DNA of 64,000 nucleotides from Dromaius novaehollandiae (Eukaryota > Chordata > Aves > Casuariiformes > Dromaiidae). A program made the position numbers and the translations under genes. The notes under the pieces were generated by a model, which was not told the origin of the DNA, did no database searches, and saw only the letters and a list, made by a program, of their open reading frames with translations. This document shows, piece after piece, positions 27,201 through 42,000 of the stretch. How positions within the stretch are numbered: position 1 is the stretch's first letter; each line of letters opens with the position of its first letter. The stretch covers positions 8,805,404-8,869,403 of the forward strand of contig NC_088103.1 of the NCBI RefSeq assembly GCF_036370855.1, read 5' to 3'.

Positions 27201-29511
27201 CTCACAAGGCAGTGGCACAACACACCACTTCTCTCTTCTCAGTGATTTAACAAGCAGATATCCCCTCTGAGAGCTGTGGGTGAGCCTAGGCCTATTTTTC
27301 CCCTCCAGGCCAACACAAACCGGTATGTCAATATTCTTGTACTCTGAGATGAAAAACTTGCTTATCCCTGTGATCAGCAGCTTCTATTTTTAACGGATGC
27401 AATATTTCTTTGATGAGCCTCAAAAGACATTGCCAGCAGAAAACAGCGCTTTCCCCAGAAGAGAGCAATGTAGCTTGATCTTACCAGCTGGAAGAAAAAG
27501 AAATGGAAGAAAAAAAGACTGCACACAGCACCGTACAGATGCTGAAACACAGACCCAGTTGCTGCTGGCTTTTGTATCAGAGTTCACTGTCTCCTGCTAC
27601 ACAGCCTGCCACTTCTGGGCCAGGACTCCAAGCATAGACTGGTCGAATTACCTCACATCGTAGATATTTTCAGACAAAGCAGTACAAAAGTTATGTTTAC
27701 TGTTGTAGTGCTTTATCATAGCATCCAATAGCTAACAGAGCAAACCGCATCGTACAGTACAACCCCTCCTTTCCTTGGTGAATGTAAATAGGCAACAATC
27801 ATCATGCAATACCACAGCTTTTACATGGGAAAGAATAAATTTAAGACAGGAAAAAGAAAAAGGGGAGAATTGGGAGCAGTAGTGTAGCAGGCAAGGAGCA
27901 CAAACACTGGATGCAGCTGAAGACAGGGAAATGCAAGAACTTGTTTGCTTATTTTATTTGCAAATTTTAATTGGCAAGATGAGGAGAGTGACACATCCAG
28001 AGACCACTCCCACTTTTTTTTTTTTTTTTAAGAGAAGACTCATGACTTATCTTTTTAAATTACCAACATTAGAGTCCAATATTTGAGACTTAGCAAGTAA
28101 CTAGCAGCATACTACTGTATATTTCAAATACTATCACACAATAAAAGTACTCAGAAAACTTGCAGTGGCGTGTAATAGCCCAATGGGGGGGAAGCTCCAG
28201 AAATGGTATCTTTTAATAAACTGATACAAGACACTTTAAATGGAGGAAAAAAACAGTAATGTTCAGTATCATTACTTTAGCAAAACAGAACTAAGCACAT
28301 TATTTCCATCCCTCGGGAAGTTATCTTGCTTCCAGAAACAGTAATTAGCTCCCTTTAAAGACTTTGACATAACATATACAAAACACTTATTTGGCCTTCA
28401 TATAGACCCCAATCTCAGTCTGCAATATGTTTGTGTCAAACAAATAAGCACTCAGTTAACAAACAGAGGAAAACATTTGGTGTGGGCAAAAGCAGCAAAA
28501 AAAGACAGTTCATGAATTACACTCATTCCTATGAGGAAGAGAGCCACTTCTCATTAGAAAGGACCTCATAAACGCCAACTATGGACATTTCATTTCATGC
28601 AATCCAGTAGCACACTGCACATTTAGATGTCATGTCAAACACCGACTATAAATTCAGTGTATGTAAGACAAAAACTTACGTATGTAGTTCAAAATAAAGA
28701 AATGGTACTGAATTTCAGAATGATGTTTACAGCAGTAGCCCAACACCTAAAGAAACACTGAAGCTAACTTTCATTCCATAACAGACCTCACATCCCCAAA
28801 ATTACACAGGAAGTAATCCCTACACTTTTGCCCAGGCTGTGCTATAGACAAAGCTGGGAAATTCACTGGAAGAGAGAAGTTACCATTTACCCCAGAACAA
28901 CCTTTAGAATTAAACCATTTTATTTATATTGGCAATATTCCAGTTATATTTCAAACAATTGCTTTTTTTTATTAAGTTCTGCATATGATAGGTCCATTTC
29001 TCCAGCATACACAGATAAATATGTACAATTACCAGTAAAGCAGAAGCAACTTATATCTTCAACAAATCAACAATTGCAAAACAATTCAGTGTCAGTTCAG
29101 CCACAGTAGGTATCCATCTACATAACACAGGCTACATTTTTCCAATAGCACAAATTGAAGACACACAATGCAATAACTGTTGGGCTTAAAAAGCAAGTAA
29201 ACAGGATGCTGACATTTGGAGGGCTCACAACACGATCATTACAAATTATCACAGCTAACTCATAGGAAGAGTATGCCCCAGCTATGTTCTGTGGCAGTTC
29301 AGAAAAATCTAACAGACACCATGAAGTCATAATTTCCAGTCACTCAGAACTTTTTATTCCTCAGGCAACTTTACCATCCCTTAGATTTTAATCCAAAGTA
29401 CACTGTGTTTGTTTTGGTAAGCTTGATCCAAACAGATTCATCTCTTTCTTAATGCAAACAGGGGGCTGCTTGTGAGAATGAGAATGTTCTTTTCCTTATT
29501 TAAAGCAGCAT

Positions 29512-29551
<40 letters not shown>

Positions 29552-29978
29552 GACTAGCTAATGACATAAATGGTTGGGGTGAGGTAGAGCAAGTGTTGAA
29601 ATTTCAACAGGAAACTAGTTCTGGCAGTAGAGACCCATTCTCAAGTGTCCTGGTGAAAAATACTACCTCAACAGAAATTTAGTTTAAAAAGAATATTCTA
29701 ATGAAGTACACAAAAAGTTCATTCTTTCAATTAAATTTGCATTTACTTTAAAGCTATTTGAGTAGGCAACTTTGAAACACCAGACTAGATTTCCTGTATT
29801 TACCATGTCAGCCCGAGACATCACCTTTTCTTGTTGCCAGCTGTTGTAGACTGCCCTTTAATTAAGGCAGGAGTAGTACTATCACTTGCAGAGAGTCAGG
29901 GTACACAACCAGCTGTCAACATCAAGCAGGGAGTTCCCAGTTTCAAATGACTGAGGTTCTTTGGGTTTTTTTTTGTTT

Positions 29979-30020
<42 letters not shown>

Positions 30021-33000
30021 CCTTATGAAGTCAAGCTCTTAAATTTGCAAACATGAGTTTTAGAGATGATAGTGCAACCTTAACTCTGTCTCCCGATGGT
30101 GTATGCATTATATTTACAGACTTCAATTATCTGACTACAATCTGCACTTCCTTCTGGACTCCTGTATCACTCAGGATACCATGCAAGTACAAGTGCAAAA
30201 AAAGTTGAAACAACTGTGTATTTGACAGTTTGCAGCTGTTAGGCTTTACTGCATCAATAGCTTCCCCCCACCCTTTTTCAAAGTAGCACCATCATGTTCT
30301 GACATGTGAGCGTCCACATTATGTTTCCACAAATATTTTAATCAGCCAGCTCCGCCTATATTCAAACGAATCTGATACCAGAGCAATTACAAGAGTTAAA
30401 TATTTATGATTGTTATCTTAAATGCTATTATACTTAACTGCTTATTCTAATATCCAAAATACAGCTGTACTATAATCATTACTCACAGAAGACACCTAAA
30501 GACTACAGCTTAAAACATTCAGAATGTATTCCCATTCCCACAAACTGATCATGTAACCATATAAATGAATTTATCACCACCACCCCCAACCAAATCAGTT
30601 TTGGTTGTCTTTGTAAATACTAGGTGTGAAAATAATTTCAAAATCTCCCAAAGACACACTGATTTAGTGATTTTTAAGCCTGGTATCAAACAGGATTTTT
30701 TTTCATACGTTTCAATCAGTTATTTTTTTAACAAAGCCAGAAAAAAAAGTCTTATTTTAACCACCCCCACAATTTTATACAGTTGAAATTAGGCTAAACC
30801 TAGCCGGAAACACAGCCTCAGGCACAGAGTCATCTTTGCAAGAGGCAAAGCAAACCCTAATCCATTTCTGAGGATATTACAGAGCTTCAAAACTTCAGCA
30901 AAGAGAAGCACAACTTCTGTGGAAGAAACTAAAGGCAGCAATCGGGGACAGTCACCAGCAGCAATGCTGAACAAAAACTGCAGCCGAGCTATAAGCAAGC
31001 AGCCATGGATGCCATACGCAACAAGTTGCTCTAGAATGGTCCAATTAAGTGGGGTAGAGTCAGATCAATGGTTCCTCCTTCTTTCCAGCAGCCACTTATT
31101 CTGGAGGCAAGGCAATAAAGTGTTTTGTAAAACATAAGCATGCACTCCACCCTATCCCACCAGACAGACAAGGTTTGTTTTCCCCCCTTCACACAACAGC
31201 ACAGTCCCATTCAGTTTTTTTAATCACACAAGGCTTCTGGGCAACACAAGATAAACAATGAAGCAAGTTTAAATGATTTCTTCACCCCCACAGCCCCCGG
31301 AACTGATGTAAGCCACCCAACTGAGTGCAAAGCAAGGTAGTATGCACCAGAGCCCTATCTGTCAAAACTGCAAAATTTGAGACCATGTTTCATCACAAAC
31401 CTATTGCTATAAAATTCTGCTGCTTCTTGCCCTTCTGTCTCTCCTAGATTCACAATTTGCCAATGCATTCAATTTATGTTCAGCTTCAACTGATGGAGCC
31501 TTCACTGAACCTGAGAGCTCTCTGAAGTCAGAAATAACTCCCCATTCGGGATGTGCAAAGCTTGATCCTTCAGGCACCATAATCTGATTCATCTTTTCTT
31601 ATTTAAGACATACTACCATGGGTCAGCTGACAATTTTAACACACTAAGTTCTTGCCATTACTTTCTTCTTAATCCAGCAACCCACATCATTCACTCAAAG
31701 CAGCTGCAGCAACACTGTCCTCAAGCCATCAGCAGGCAGAGAGATCCTGTAAGTTTTAAGGAAAACCATCACGTCAGTTAAAGTCAGACTTCCCTGCTGA
31801 AAATGTACGGTACAACCAGTTTTCTCATTTGTCTTCGTAATTCTAATGCTAAAAACAGCTCCATCACTTCAATGTACAAAGTGCTGCAATATGAATAACA
31901 TTTCTCACGTTAAGGTAAGATGGTCAGAAAACACCAAACACATTTAAGTCCTCACATAGGCAAAAACAAGCTGAACAGACAGTAGCTAGAATGTCTCTAT
32001 TTTATCTCTGCTCAAAGCAGTTTTTGAGGCAATTCCAACTATTTAGGAGTAATTTCAAGTTATCCCTGACCATCAAAAGCAAGGTAAACCAGTAGAATAG
32101 GACAAAAGGAAGAATGAACTAGCATCACCATCCTCCTTCTCACAAACATTAAGAAGCATTATCTTTTGTTTCTGAAAAGCTACTTGATCACAGCTGGAGA
32201 TCCAAATTAGGAAGTCAGAGAGAACAAGGGGTGGGGAAACCCTCAAGCACATATACTTATATAAGCAAAATTTAACTTTACATTTCAAAGAGTCAGAGAG
32301 GGCAGACAAGTCCCAAGAGACACAAGCTTTTTTCCACCTGTCATACTGCAAGAGGCAACCCTGACGAAACCTTTACTGCAGCACTACCCTAAAGGGGCAG
32401 TTTCAGCTGTTTAAACCAATCTGAGGCAAGGCTACCAGTCCCACACACATTTTCATCCCATCCCCTGCAGCAAAACTAGCATTCAGCTGATCCCAGTCTG
32501 CTCCACTCCTTGACCTGGCTCACTGCAGAAGTACCAGTCCAAGTGCCATTTAAGTATATTCTAAGGATCAACACTTCAAACATTTTAAAAATGTGCCTTA
32601 ACATTTATCATCTTCCTTTTAAAATACCCATTTCTATGTTCTACTTGATTTTGAAAGTTTTATTCATCTAAGGTACCTGTATTTTAACAGCAACTATATA
32701 TTTTAAACATATTCTAGTGCAACTTGGCCTTCAATTTACAATATTCAACTCCCACATGAAGCTGGGTGTCCAAAGCAACCATTTCAATGGCTACCCCACA
32801 AGTGTCATGTCAGATTTGCAGTCTCAGCTTCTACCCTGGAAGTCCTTCTGCTAGCAACCAGCTCTCATTCTGGGACAAGAACACCTGCCAAGACAGGCAC
32901 AGCTTTTAACAATCATGTTTTTTCCCTAGAACAGACAAAGAAGAATGAGATCTACCAAGATGAATTTTAGTCAACGGCTTATGGTTCTGGGGAAGTCTAC

Positions 33001-36000
33001 CAGGGCTCCAAGTAATAGACAAACAGCTATTCTGCTGTTTTCTACCCAAACTGATGGTGTTTTGGTTGTTAGAGAAAATATACAAACATCAACATAGCTG
33101 TTTTGTAATAGCTACAGGGGGGGTTTATTTGCTTTTAGAAACGAACTCTGAAGAGTCCTGCACACACATGGCCCATGGAAAACTGGAAGTTACAGAATTG
33201 GCTATCCTCCGTCTTCCCCTCATTCACCAGTCCACCTGACAAGCACTTCAGCTGCTGCTTCCCAAATCTGGAAATAACCCTCTTGCTCACTGTTGGGGAG
33301 AAAGGAAAGCAGCAGCATGAACCTGTGCTAAGAAAAAGCAGTGGAAAGCACATGTGCACACACACACACAGAACCACTGTAATAACAACACTAAGAAACT
33401 TTAGCAAGCCTTTGATCAGAGTTCACTCAAATAAATAAATAAAAATCTAGATAACTGGATTCCATTACACTCAGGCATGATGAGTAAAGTCATTTATTTT
33501 GCCTTGTCTTGAAGATTGATATATACACACACACACACACACTCAGAAAAAAAACACATATTTAATGACTAAAAACTAATTGCTACCAAATTGCTCCCTA
33601 ATTATTGGACATTAGGGGAATTAAAAAAGCATGTTACAGACACAGTGGGACATGCAGTATAATACTTAATGGACTCTCTAATTTACTTCTGGTTAATTTT
33701 GTGCCTGGATGCCCAAGAACACACTTACTGTTTTCAGCCATATACACTGGTGTTTCACATCTTTCCCACAAACATAGTCCTGCTTTCATGCAATATTCTC
33801 TTATTTTTTCTATTCTTAAAAAAAGGAAAATAAGGATACAACTTGGGAACCAGAATTATTGCTTTCACAGACTGAGTTTTGTTTTGATTTTCTTCCAAGG
33901 AGTCAACCTGCATGTTCCTCAATCCCATATGGTGTACCGACCATATCAGATTTTTAAATAAATTTAGGAGGCATGAAGTGCTCTATTTATTGTGTAACAG
34001 CAATGCACCTTTACTCCAAAAGCTTATTCTAGAACTGAACCATTTATCATTATAACAAAATCAAAACTCCACTTAAACAATATTTGTTCCACAGTCAGAA
34101 AAAGTTAGTGCTTACATGACTCTAGTGTAGTAGTGACACTGAACTGTAACTTAGTCTAACATAGCATGGATGCGCACAGTAAAACCATATATTTTTTTGC
34201 TTGGTTTTCAGACAGATTTACTCTCTGAAAGGAATCTTTCCCAAAAAGAGCAGCTGAATTTTCTCCCCCTGCTTATTTACATAGCACAGGCTGCAGACTA
34301 CTTAGTCTATTACCAACTCCAGCCAGCAGTTCCCTGCTAGCATCAAATTGCTATAATGGCCTTTTACTCTCTCCTTTTAATAAATCTGTCTTACATTTAT
34401 TAAAAAGGACTACAGATTATTCTGTGGCCTACAACGTACAAGAAGCATGGGGAACAGATGTTCAGTAGATCCTTCTAGGTTAACTTTCTATTCCACCATG
34501 AGTCCCTTCCAAACTCATTTGGCTACAGGATACAAAGAATCACAAAAATTAGTCACTCTTTATAAGTCTTGTTGTCTTGGTACAGTAGACTTTGAAGTCA
34601 TTCAATAGTGATCTGGAATACAAGATTTGAATGTTTATAGGCCAGCAGTAGGAACTCAGCAGACTCTTGGACCTACACTTCAAATTTTATCTCCCTTAGA
34701 GTCTAACTCCTAATTTTAAGAGGCACAACTAAGCACAAGCACCAAGTATTTCACGATTTGGTCAAAAGGTCATTTTCTTCTCATTAGCTGAGCTGCATGT
34801 CCTCCTTTTACTTACAATACTTCTGTCCAGGCCCACGGTTTAAGCTAGCGAGCACAGAGCAACTTCACACACTAGTTTGACAGCTTGGATTTGCTTATCA
34901 CTCCAGCAAATAAGAATCTCTCCCAGACTGTCTCACCAGAAGGGAGAAAAAAAGTTAACTATGCCAAGACAGAAACAGTGTATCAGAGCTTGCTTGCTAT
35001 GCTTGCAAACTGTTAATTTGTACTACTTCAGTACCACACTCTCTCAGAGATACAGCAGATCTGATTGTACCAGAATGACACACGGCAAGAGATTATGTTC
35101 CAGTATCCAGCTGCTACTCTGAACACTGCAGTAATGAAAGGTTTGGGCAAGGCACTGCATCCCCAAATCAGATGTTAAGAGAACTGCACATTAACTTAGA
35201 ATCAGGACCTTAGCTGGAAATTTGATCAAGGGATAAGGATATTTTAGTACATAATGGCAGCACTGTGGCCATCATCCACTCCTTTTCCAGTCAAAAATAA
35301 TCATGTAAATCAAGACTATAAAACTAGCTAACTGAGTTTACAAAATAGGGTAATTCATCCTGAAGCAAGACGTGTTTTGCTTCCCAAATCCATTTCATTT
35401 TCCATCACTAGCAGAGAACAGTTTACAGAACACAGGCTGCCTTATCATGATTTGTGCTTGATGGGCTGAAAGAGGGCTGAGCCTAGTGGGCAGCAAGCTT
35501 CCAGGCCAAAACCCATCCTTCCAAGCACTGGCTTGATTTTATGCCATGGAGGGGAAGGAGAAAAAAAAAAGAAAAAAAAAAGAAAAAAGACAGGTCATCA
35601 CCGTATTGAAAGCTCCGTTATAATGCATCCAACAAAAGGTCAGAATTACAATTATGTGGGCAACCATGAAACCACTACTTCCTAGCTTTCAAGTGCCAGA
35701 CTCTAATCTAAATAACGTGAATCTGTTTTACACACTGGAGTTATTTGTGTCTCTTACATCCTGGCTTTGTTTTCAAGACGTGTAACAAAAGTGAAAAACA
35801 ATTTCTATTATCTAAAATGGTAATGGCTTCCTTGCATTCATGTTGTATATCAACAGGGCTTGAACCCTGAACTTTCAGACTACCACTACAGCTGTTACAG
35901 ACTCATTAACTGGCAATAGGAGAAAGATCTGTTCTCCAGAAGCGCCAAACAACTAGACCAAATGTCTTCACAACACTGTGCGGTGAATCCGCTCCCTAAG

Positions 36001-39000
36001 TTCCCAAGCACTGGGGTAAAACCACAAGGAACAAGTCAACGGCATTAAGAGGTAGGACTGGGAACAACTCTGTCCTTTTCATTCCAGTCCCCAGAGAGTA
36101 CACATGTACCCTCTGGACAAGGATATCTGAGAATCAGGATAAGACTTGGCATACAATAGCTTTAGAAACATTATGATATTGCAAGTACTTGAAGGTGATA
36201 CTTGGAATTGGTACTACACAATACTTGAAGCTGTAAATTAGCAACATCACGAGCACCAGCTACGACAATTCTGACACATGACCTCTAGCAAACAGAAGAA
36301 AATTGCAGATGTTGGAAGTTGTCCACATTGCAAGGATCTTCCTCAGAGAGGACAGTCTACTGTAGCTTGGGGGGGGAACTTCTTATACCTCTAGCACCAG
36401 GCAATCACTGTAGAAGAGCAAAAGGATAATACTTCTGCAAACAGAAGTTTACAGAAATATGTACTGATGGGTTAAGTATAAGGTATGCTGAAATCCCAGT
36501 GCATTAGTTACTGCGTTACCAACATTTAACTTCAATAAGTCATGCTCAGAAGAGGTGCACACAAAAACAAGGGTTTACAGCCTCATGGAATGAATGCCAG
36601 AAATAAGTAGTGAAAGAGCTGCCATTTCAAATAGTCTAGCGACCTTCTGCTGCCCTTCTGAAGATATGAAAAGAAATTCTCTCTCTTATGCAAAAAAAAA
36701 AAAAAAAAAAGAAAAAGAAACACAGCTTGTAGGAAGCCGTAGTCAGGGCAGTAGCTTCAACAACTGTAAATTCTCTCGTCCTCAGTTTAAAATATTTGCA
36801 GTCCAAGGATCTATCCTTGTGCCCGCAAAAGCAGATGCCCTATTTAAAGCATGACGTTCCAGCTTCCTCCCCCTCTTCGAGACACTAACAGGACAGTAGT
36901 TTCTGCGCTATTACATTCTTGACATGACAAATTAAAAAAAGCCCTGTACTGAACAGAGTATCTCTTAAATAGGAAGAGATAGTTATGCTAGCACACAGTG
37001 CTCTTGGGTGCAGCCTGGCATGTTTGAGACAAGAGCTCTGCACCTAACTAAGCACAAGGTTTTACCTCATACACTGAGTGCACTAACCTTTTCAACAGAT
37101 GCTTTTCTCACAGTTCCCAACTCATCTGCCAGAAGAACTCACTGCAGGAGAGCTGAGAGGCTTCTTCCCTTCCCCCTTTTAGCACTGCTGAATTAAACCA
37201 GACTGTTTCAGCACATAAGTATGTGACCCAGAATAAAGCAGGTTCAAAGTAAAACACTAAAACTCACTGAGAAGTAGCCTTCTTTTATGGCGTCCTTAGT
37301 GTGCCTGTGTGGACAGCCTACCATAAACGCATACTGTCTTTTACCAATTTTCATTAATGGAGACAGGCCACTACTACATAATACACTGTATCACATTTTC
37401 TAAACATTATTTTCCTGTCCCCACATCTCTGCATGCCCCTCCCTCCTTGAACTCTGCTTTTAAAAGCAGTCTTTCACAGTGCCTTCGCCTACAGGTTCCC
37501 ACCAAGTATTTCCATCAGATGGAAACAACTGATCATCACGGTTTAAATTGTCCTTAAGAAAAGCCACGACCGTTCTACTGCAAACATTTTCCCCCCTCCT
37601 CTCGCTGCTCACAGCTATTGAAAACAAGCTATTCTGCAGCTATTCAAGATTAAAACACTTCTTTCTTTTTAAAACCAGGTAAGTCTATTAGAAAACTTAG
37701 TATGACACTTCTTGTTATGCAGCCTACACTTGTAGGAAATTCACGAGCTTAAGTACAGGAAGGGAGTTTACAGCAATACATTTAAGACATTATTTTAATT
37801 TGTTAATTATTCACATTTACAGAACTCAACAGAAAGCAGACATTACTCCAAAGTCATACTCCAATGATAAGTTAAGCAATACATAGTTAGTTATTAACAA
37901 CGCCTACGGAGTTTGTTGTTCTACTATATTTTAATCATTGAAGTTATTCATGATAATCTTATTATGCTCTACAATTCTTGTGTTATGAGAGAATGGAAAA
38001 ATGACAAGTCATTTCCCCATCAGTAGAGAATGTCACATATTACTGTGGGAGAGGTGTGAAATAACCTCTTGAGAAAGAAGCCCAGTGGGGGGGGGGCGTG
38101 TATGAAAGCTGCTAAACTAAAAATATACTCCCAGGAAAACAACAGGGAGGTCAGCTAATGCAATCCAAGTAGGAATTACGTGTCTCTACAAAAGTGGAAA
38201 ATCTCTCTAGTGAAGTTTTTCAAAACTTCCAACTGATACCTGCTTCTCAGCAGACTGATTTACGGATCCTAGTTTTAGATCACCATTAGTATTTTGCAGT
38301 ACAGTGTCTTGCTCAAAATGTTTGCTGTTTAAACACTGCAGGAACCCCATTTTGTTTGGGCTCCATCTGTTAGCACTTGTCTTTGGGCGCAATATTAAAT
38401 ATCCATCATCTGCCCACAGGGAGAAACCTTCCAGTCATTTGCTATAGACTATTGCCCTCTGTCATATTCAGAAAACTCCCAGCAGAAGGTAAATCCAGCT
38501 ATTTCAGAAGAGAAGGTTGGCTTGTCCAGAGAGAAGGTAGCATCTACCTGGTATCACCCTGATATCAGGTTGAATACACATCAGGGTTATATTCAAAAAG
38601 AAGACCTTAAAAACAGCCTTCAGATATGCTCCAGCTCTATCCTGGCAGCATGCAGTAGCTCTTAGTGATAATATCCCCCAGAAGTCTTCCTGGGGTCCAG
38701 AAGGATTTAGTCTTTTACCTTGAAACTGCTTCTATTCCATATGTATCCAGAAGGCACCATTACTTCATTTCCGGTACTATTTCTCATCATCTCCTGTACC
38801 AGACTGTCTTGTAAACAATTGCTCATCTCAATGAGGGTTAAAATTCTCCTTCCTCCATCCTCTGGAGGCTCATTAGCCTATTTCAAGGTGGTAAGTCTTT
38901 GATTACAGCCCACAGTGATATGATAGCTCAAAGTGAGGCAGTCTTTCTGTTCCCCCTGCTTATTAGACCTTTCCAAGCATCAGTCAAACCACTAGAACTA

Positions 39001-42000
39001 CAGAAGGTTTCCAGCAAGGGAGTTCAGGCTTTGCGGCCATTTTCATCAGTCAAATCAGTTCCTCAGTGTCCGAAGAGCACCAGCACAGCATAAGCTAAGT
39101 GCCAACAACAGGAAGACGACAACTGACCTTTCCCCTCTCAGCTGCAATGAGCTATTAGATCAGATCAAGCTGTACGTGAAAAGGTACCTTACGCTGAACC
39201 TCACAACACACAGTAATCATCCCTAGCTTGTAACAAACACATGTAGGTGTCTATATCCCATATTACAAAGCTCATGACTGAGAGCAAACATGAAAGTAGT
39301 TAATCATTGAGGAGTGAAAAATCTCCAAGCCCTTTCTCCTGTACTTTCACCTAAAACATACATGCGTTTTTTCCTCTTTGCTTTCTCCTACAAAAAGGCA
39401 TGCTAGTCCACACAAGAAGTGAACTGCATATGCACCTTTTCCTAGCCCCTTTATTTGTCAGTAAATCCCCAACCCCTTTCCCAACTGGCTTATAATAAAA
39501 AAAAAAAAAAAAAAAAGAAAAAGTGTCAGAAGTGAGCTAGCAAGACCCTGGAACGAAAACAGACATAACTGAAGTTGGCTTCACACATTATTAGCATTGG
39601 ACCTGACTTCCTCCACTATAACAGGGTCTAGCAAGAACAGCAATGATACAGACCCCTCTTTCTAGAAAATTTTGCCCAGGGTCTTGCTCACGACTTACGA
39701 GGTGAGTCTAAGCAACAGGTAAAGTGACAAAGCCTATATTGCAAAAGGTTAATGTCAAAGCAATGTTGAAGCTTACTCCTTTTACCTGCTGGCTTTGGAC
39801 AGCAATAGAACATTACTATCAGCCCTTGAGGATTTGCACGTAAGAATAAGTAGCCTGGCACTCTAAGGATACGCTGTTTGAGCTTTCTACTTCTACTGAA
39901 GAGTTACCACTCAGCCTGGATCACATCTTTATTAGCCTCATCTAAATGACATAGTCACTGTGAAACCTCAGAAAAATATTTATATTTAGGTTTAACTGGC
40001 TCCTGCTGAGCTCCTAGTAACTCAGAGCTGTTGTTTTGTCTAGCAGTCTCATCATGTCAGTTTGCAAGTAAGAGCAATATGTAAACAGATTTTACTTACA
40101 AAATATTGCTTAGTCAGCTTTGTGCAAGAGGTTTCCACAAAACACATAACATCTTTCGGTGACTTTAAATTAATCCCCGCCACCCCCAATTAAAACAGCA
40201 GCAAAAATCAAGACTACTCATGCTGCATGAAGATTTCTACAGTTCTCTGTACCTACACAGGAGCTAAAAAGCCATGAAAGTGCTGGGATATCAGGCCAAT
40301 GTAGAAAGAACACAGGACAAGCTAGCTGGGAACTGGGGGGAGGCAGGTAAGGAAAAGAGGCTCTAGGAACACTTCACCCTCAGTAAGACAGCCAGCAACA
40401 ACTTCCTTGGTTTGTCTACTCAAGTCACTGATGAAGCATACTCAAGATGAGTAAACAATTTGGTTCATATGACAAGTACATCAAACTGAAGTTAAAACAG
40501 CTAGATATTTTCACTTTTTATTTCCATTTTCAAAGGATGCAAGTTTTTAAATAAAATGGAAAACAGGGCAATACTTTTAGCAACAAGCCAGACTAGATGG
40601 GTGGGTGAGGATCGCTATGTTTTAGACAATCAATTCTGACATGCTGAGCACCATGAGTAAGAAAACCCATGAGAACACATGTAGCAGCCTTCAGTGTAGA
40701 AGGAAGTAATGTAAGACTTTGCAACAAAATCTTAGATGTTGTGAACACCCTGTTGCCCTCCTGAGCAAGTAAGAAAGCTTAAAACCTGTTCGTAAAATAG
40801 GTCTGGTGTGGGAACAGATAGTCTAAGAGGAAAAAGCTCTATAGAGCATAGAGATGTCATGACAATTCTGCTAAAGAATACCATTCAGATATTTAGGTTA
40901 CATTTCCCCCCCAAAAAAAACCAGCAAGGATGTACTTCTACATGAATCACACTCCTCGTTTCACCTTCAGTGAGACAAGTTCCTCCACGCGGCAGGACCC
41001 TCACCTTGTTGTAGAACTCCTGCTCCCGAGGACCTCGGGGTGGTGGCTGCAACTGCTTCAAGACTGTCCCATCTGGATGCTGCAATATACCTAGAAGAGA
41101 AGCATTTCATTCAGGGCTTACTTTTAAGAGATGCAGCCTGTATTTTTCAGAAGTAACAAATACACATCAGGGCCAGTCCGTTTGCTCAGTTCTACTGTTC
41201 CCGCTGCACATGCAACAGAAATCGGCAGCTCTCGCACAAAACCCTTCGACAAGGTTCACTCACGTTCTTTCTCTAGCCGCCAGATGAGCTCCTGGGTCTA
41301 ATTCTGGTCAAGGTCAACAAAGTACTCAGATTTGACATTAGAAGTTCCACCCAAAACCACTCAGTCAACTAGGGAAGATTACACAGACACTCCCTTTTTA
41401 AATAACTGATAACAAGTTGTTTTCCCAATAACACTAAGAAGCTGAAGTTAAGAAGAGTTAGTACCAAGTTTTATACATTTATCATCAGCTAAAACAAACA
41501 GATATGACCTGTGAATGCACTTTTATATTACTGGCATAGAAGGAGCACTCCTATATTACTAGGAGTACCTCGAAAACACTCTATGCTAATCAGATGCTAC
41601 TCTTCCATCACTTACAACATGACATAGGATTTCATCTCAACCAGGCAGCCACCTTTGTGCCTGCATTCCCCCCATCCTCCAAACCATAGTCATCAGCCTA
41701 AATGACTCTGCAGTTAGCAATATTGCTGAGTAGCTACATGAAGAATTTGCAACTCAATTGAATTATATTACAAGGTACTCAAGAGATGGATACAGGCAAG
41801 AACAGAGAAAAGTAATTGCATCTATGTGAAATGTGCTCTAAGAGGGGCTCAGAATGATAGCAAGCTTTTGAATAGATTCAGCCCTTTCTATTACGTTTTC
41901 ATTCTAAGAAGAGGACAAAATTCAAGACCATCAGTTACAGGGTAGGGAATCCACTTCAAGATAGACATTTTCTCCTAGGATTTCTTCATAGCTTTTCATA

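Larger units (their letters stand above)
25883..41004 (-). other. IPMK: IPMK intron 2 (largest)
   Basis: This 15.1-kb intron has no exon-like coding sequence on either strand. It holds several homopolymer tracts (T16 at 28014, T33 at 29515, T37 at 29981, A19 at 36692, A20 at 39497), an A-rich stretch near 35.56-35.59 kb and short CA repeats at about 33.36 and 33.53 kb. No intact transposon or RNA gene was recognised. Confidence 0.9.
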
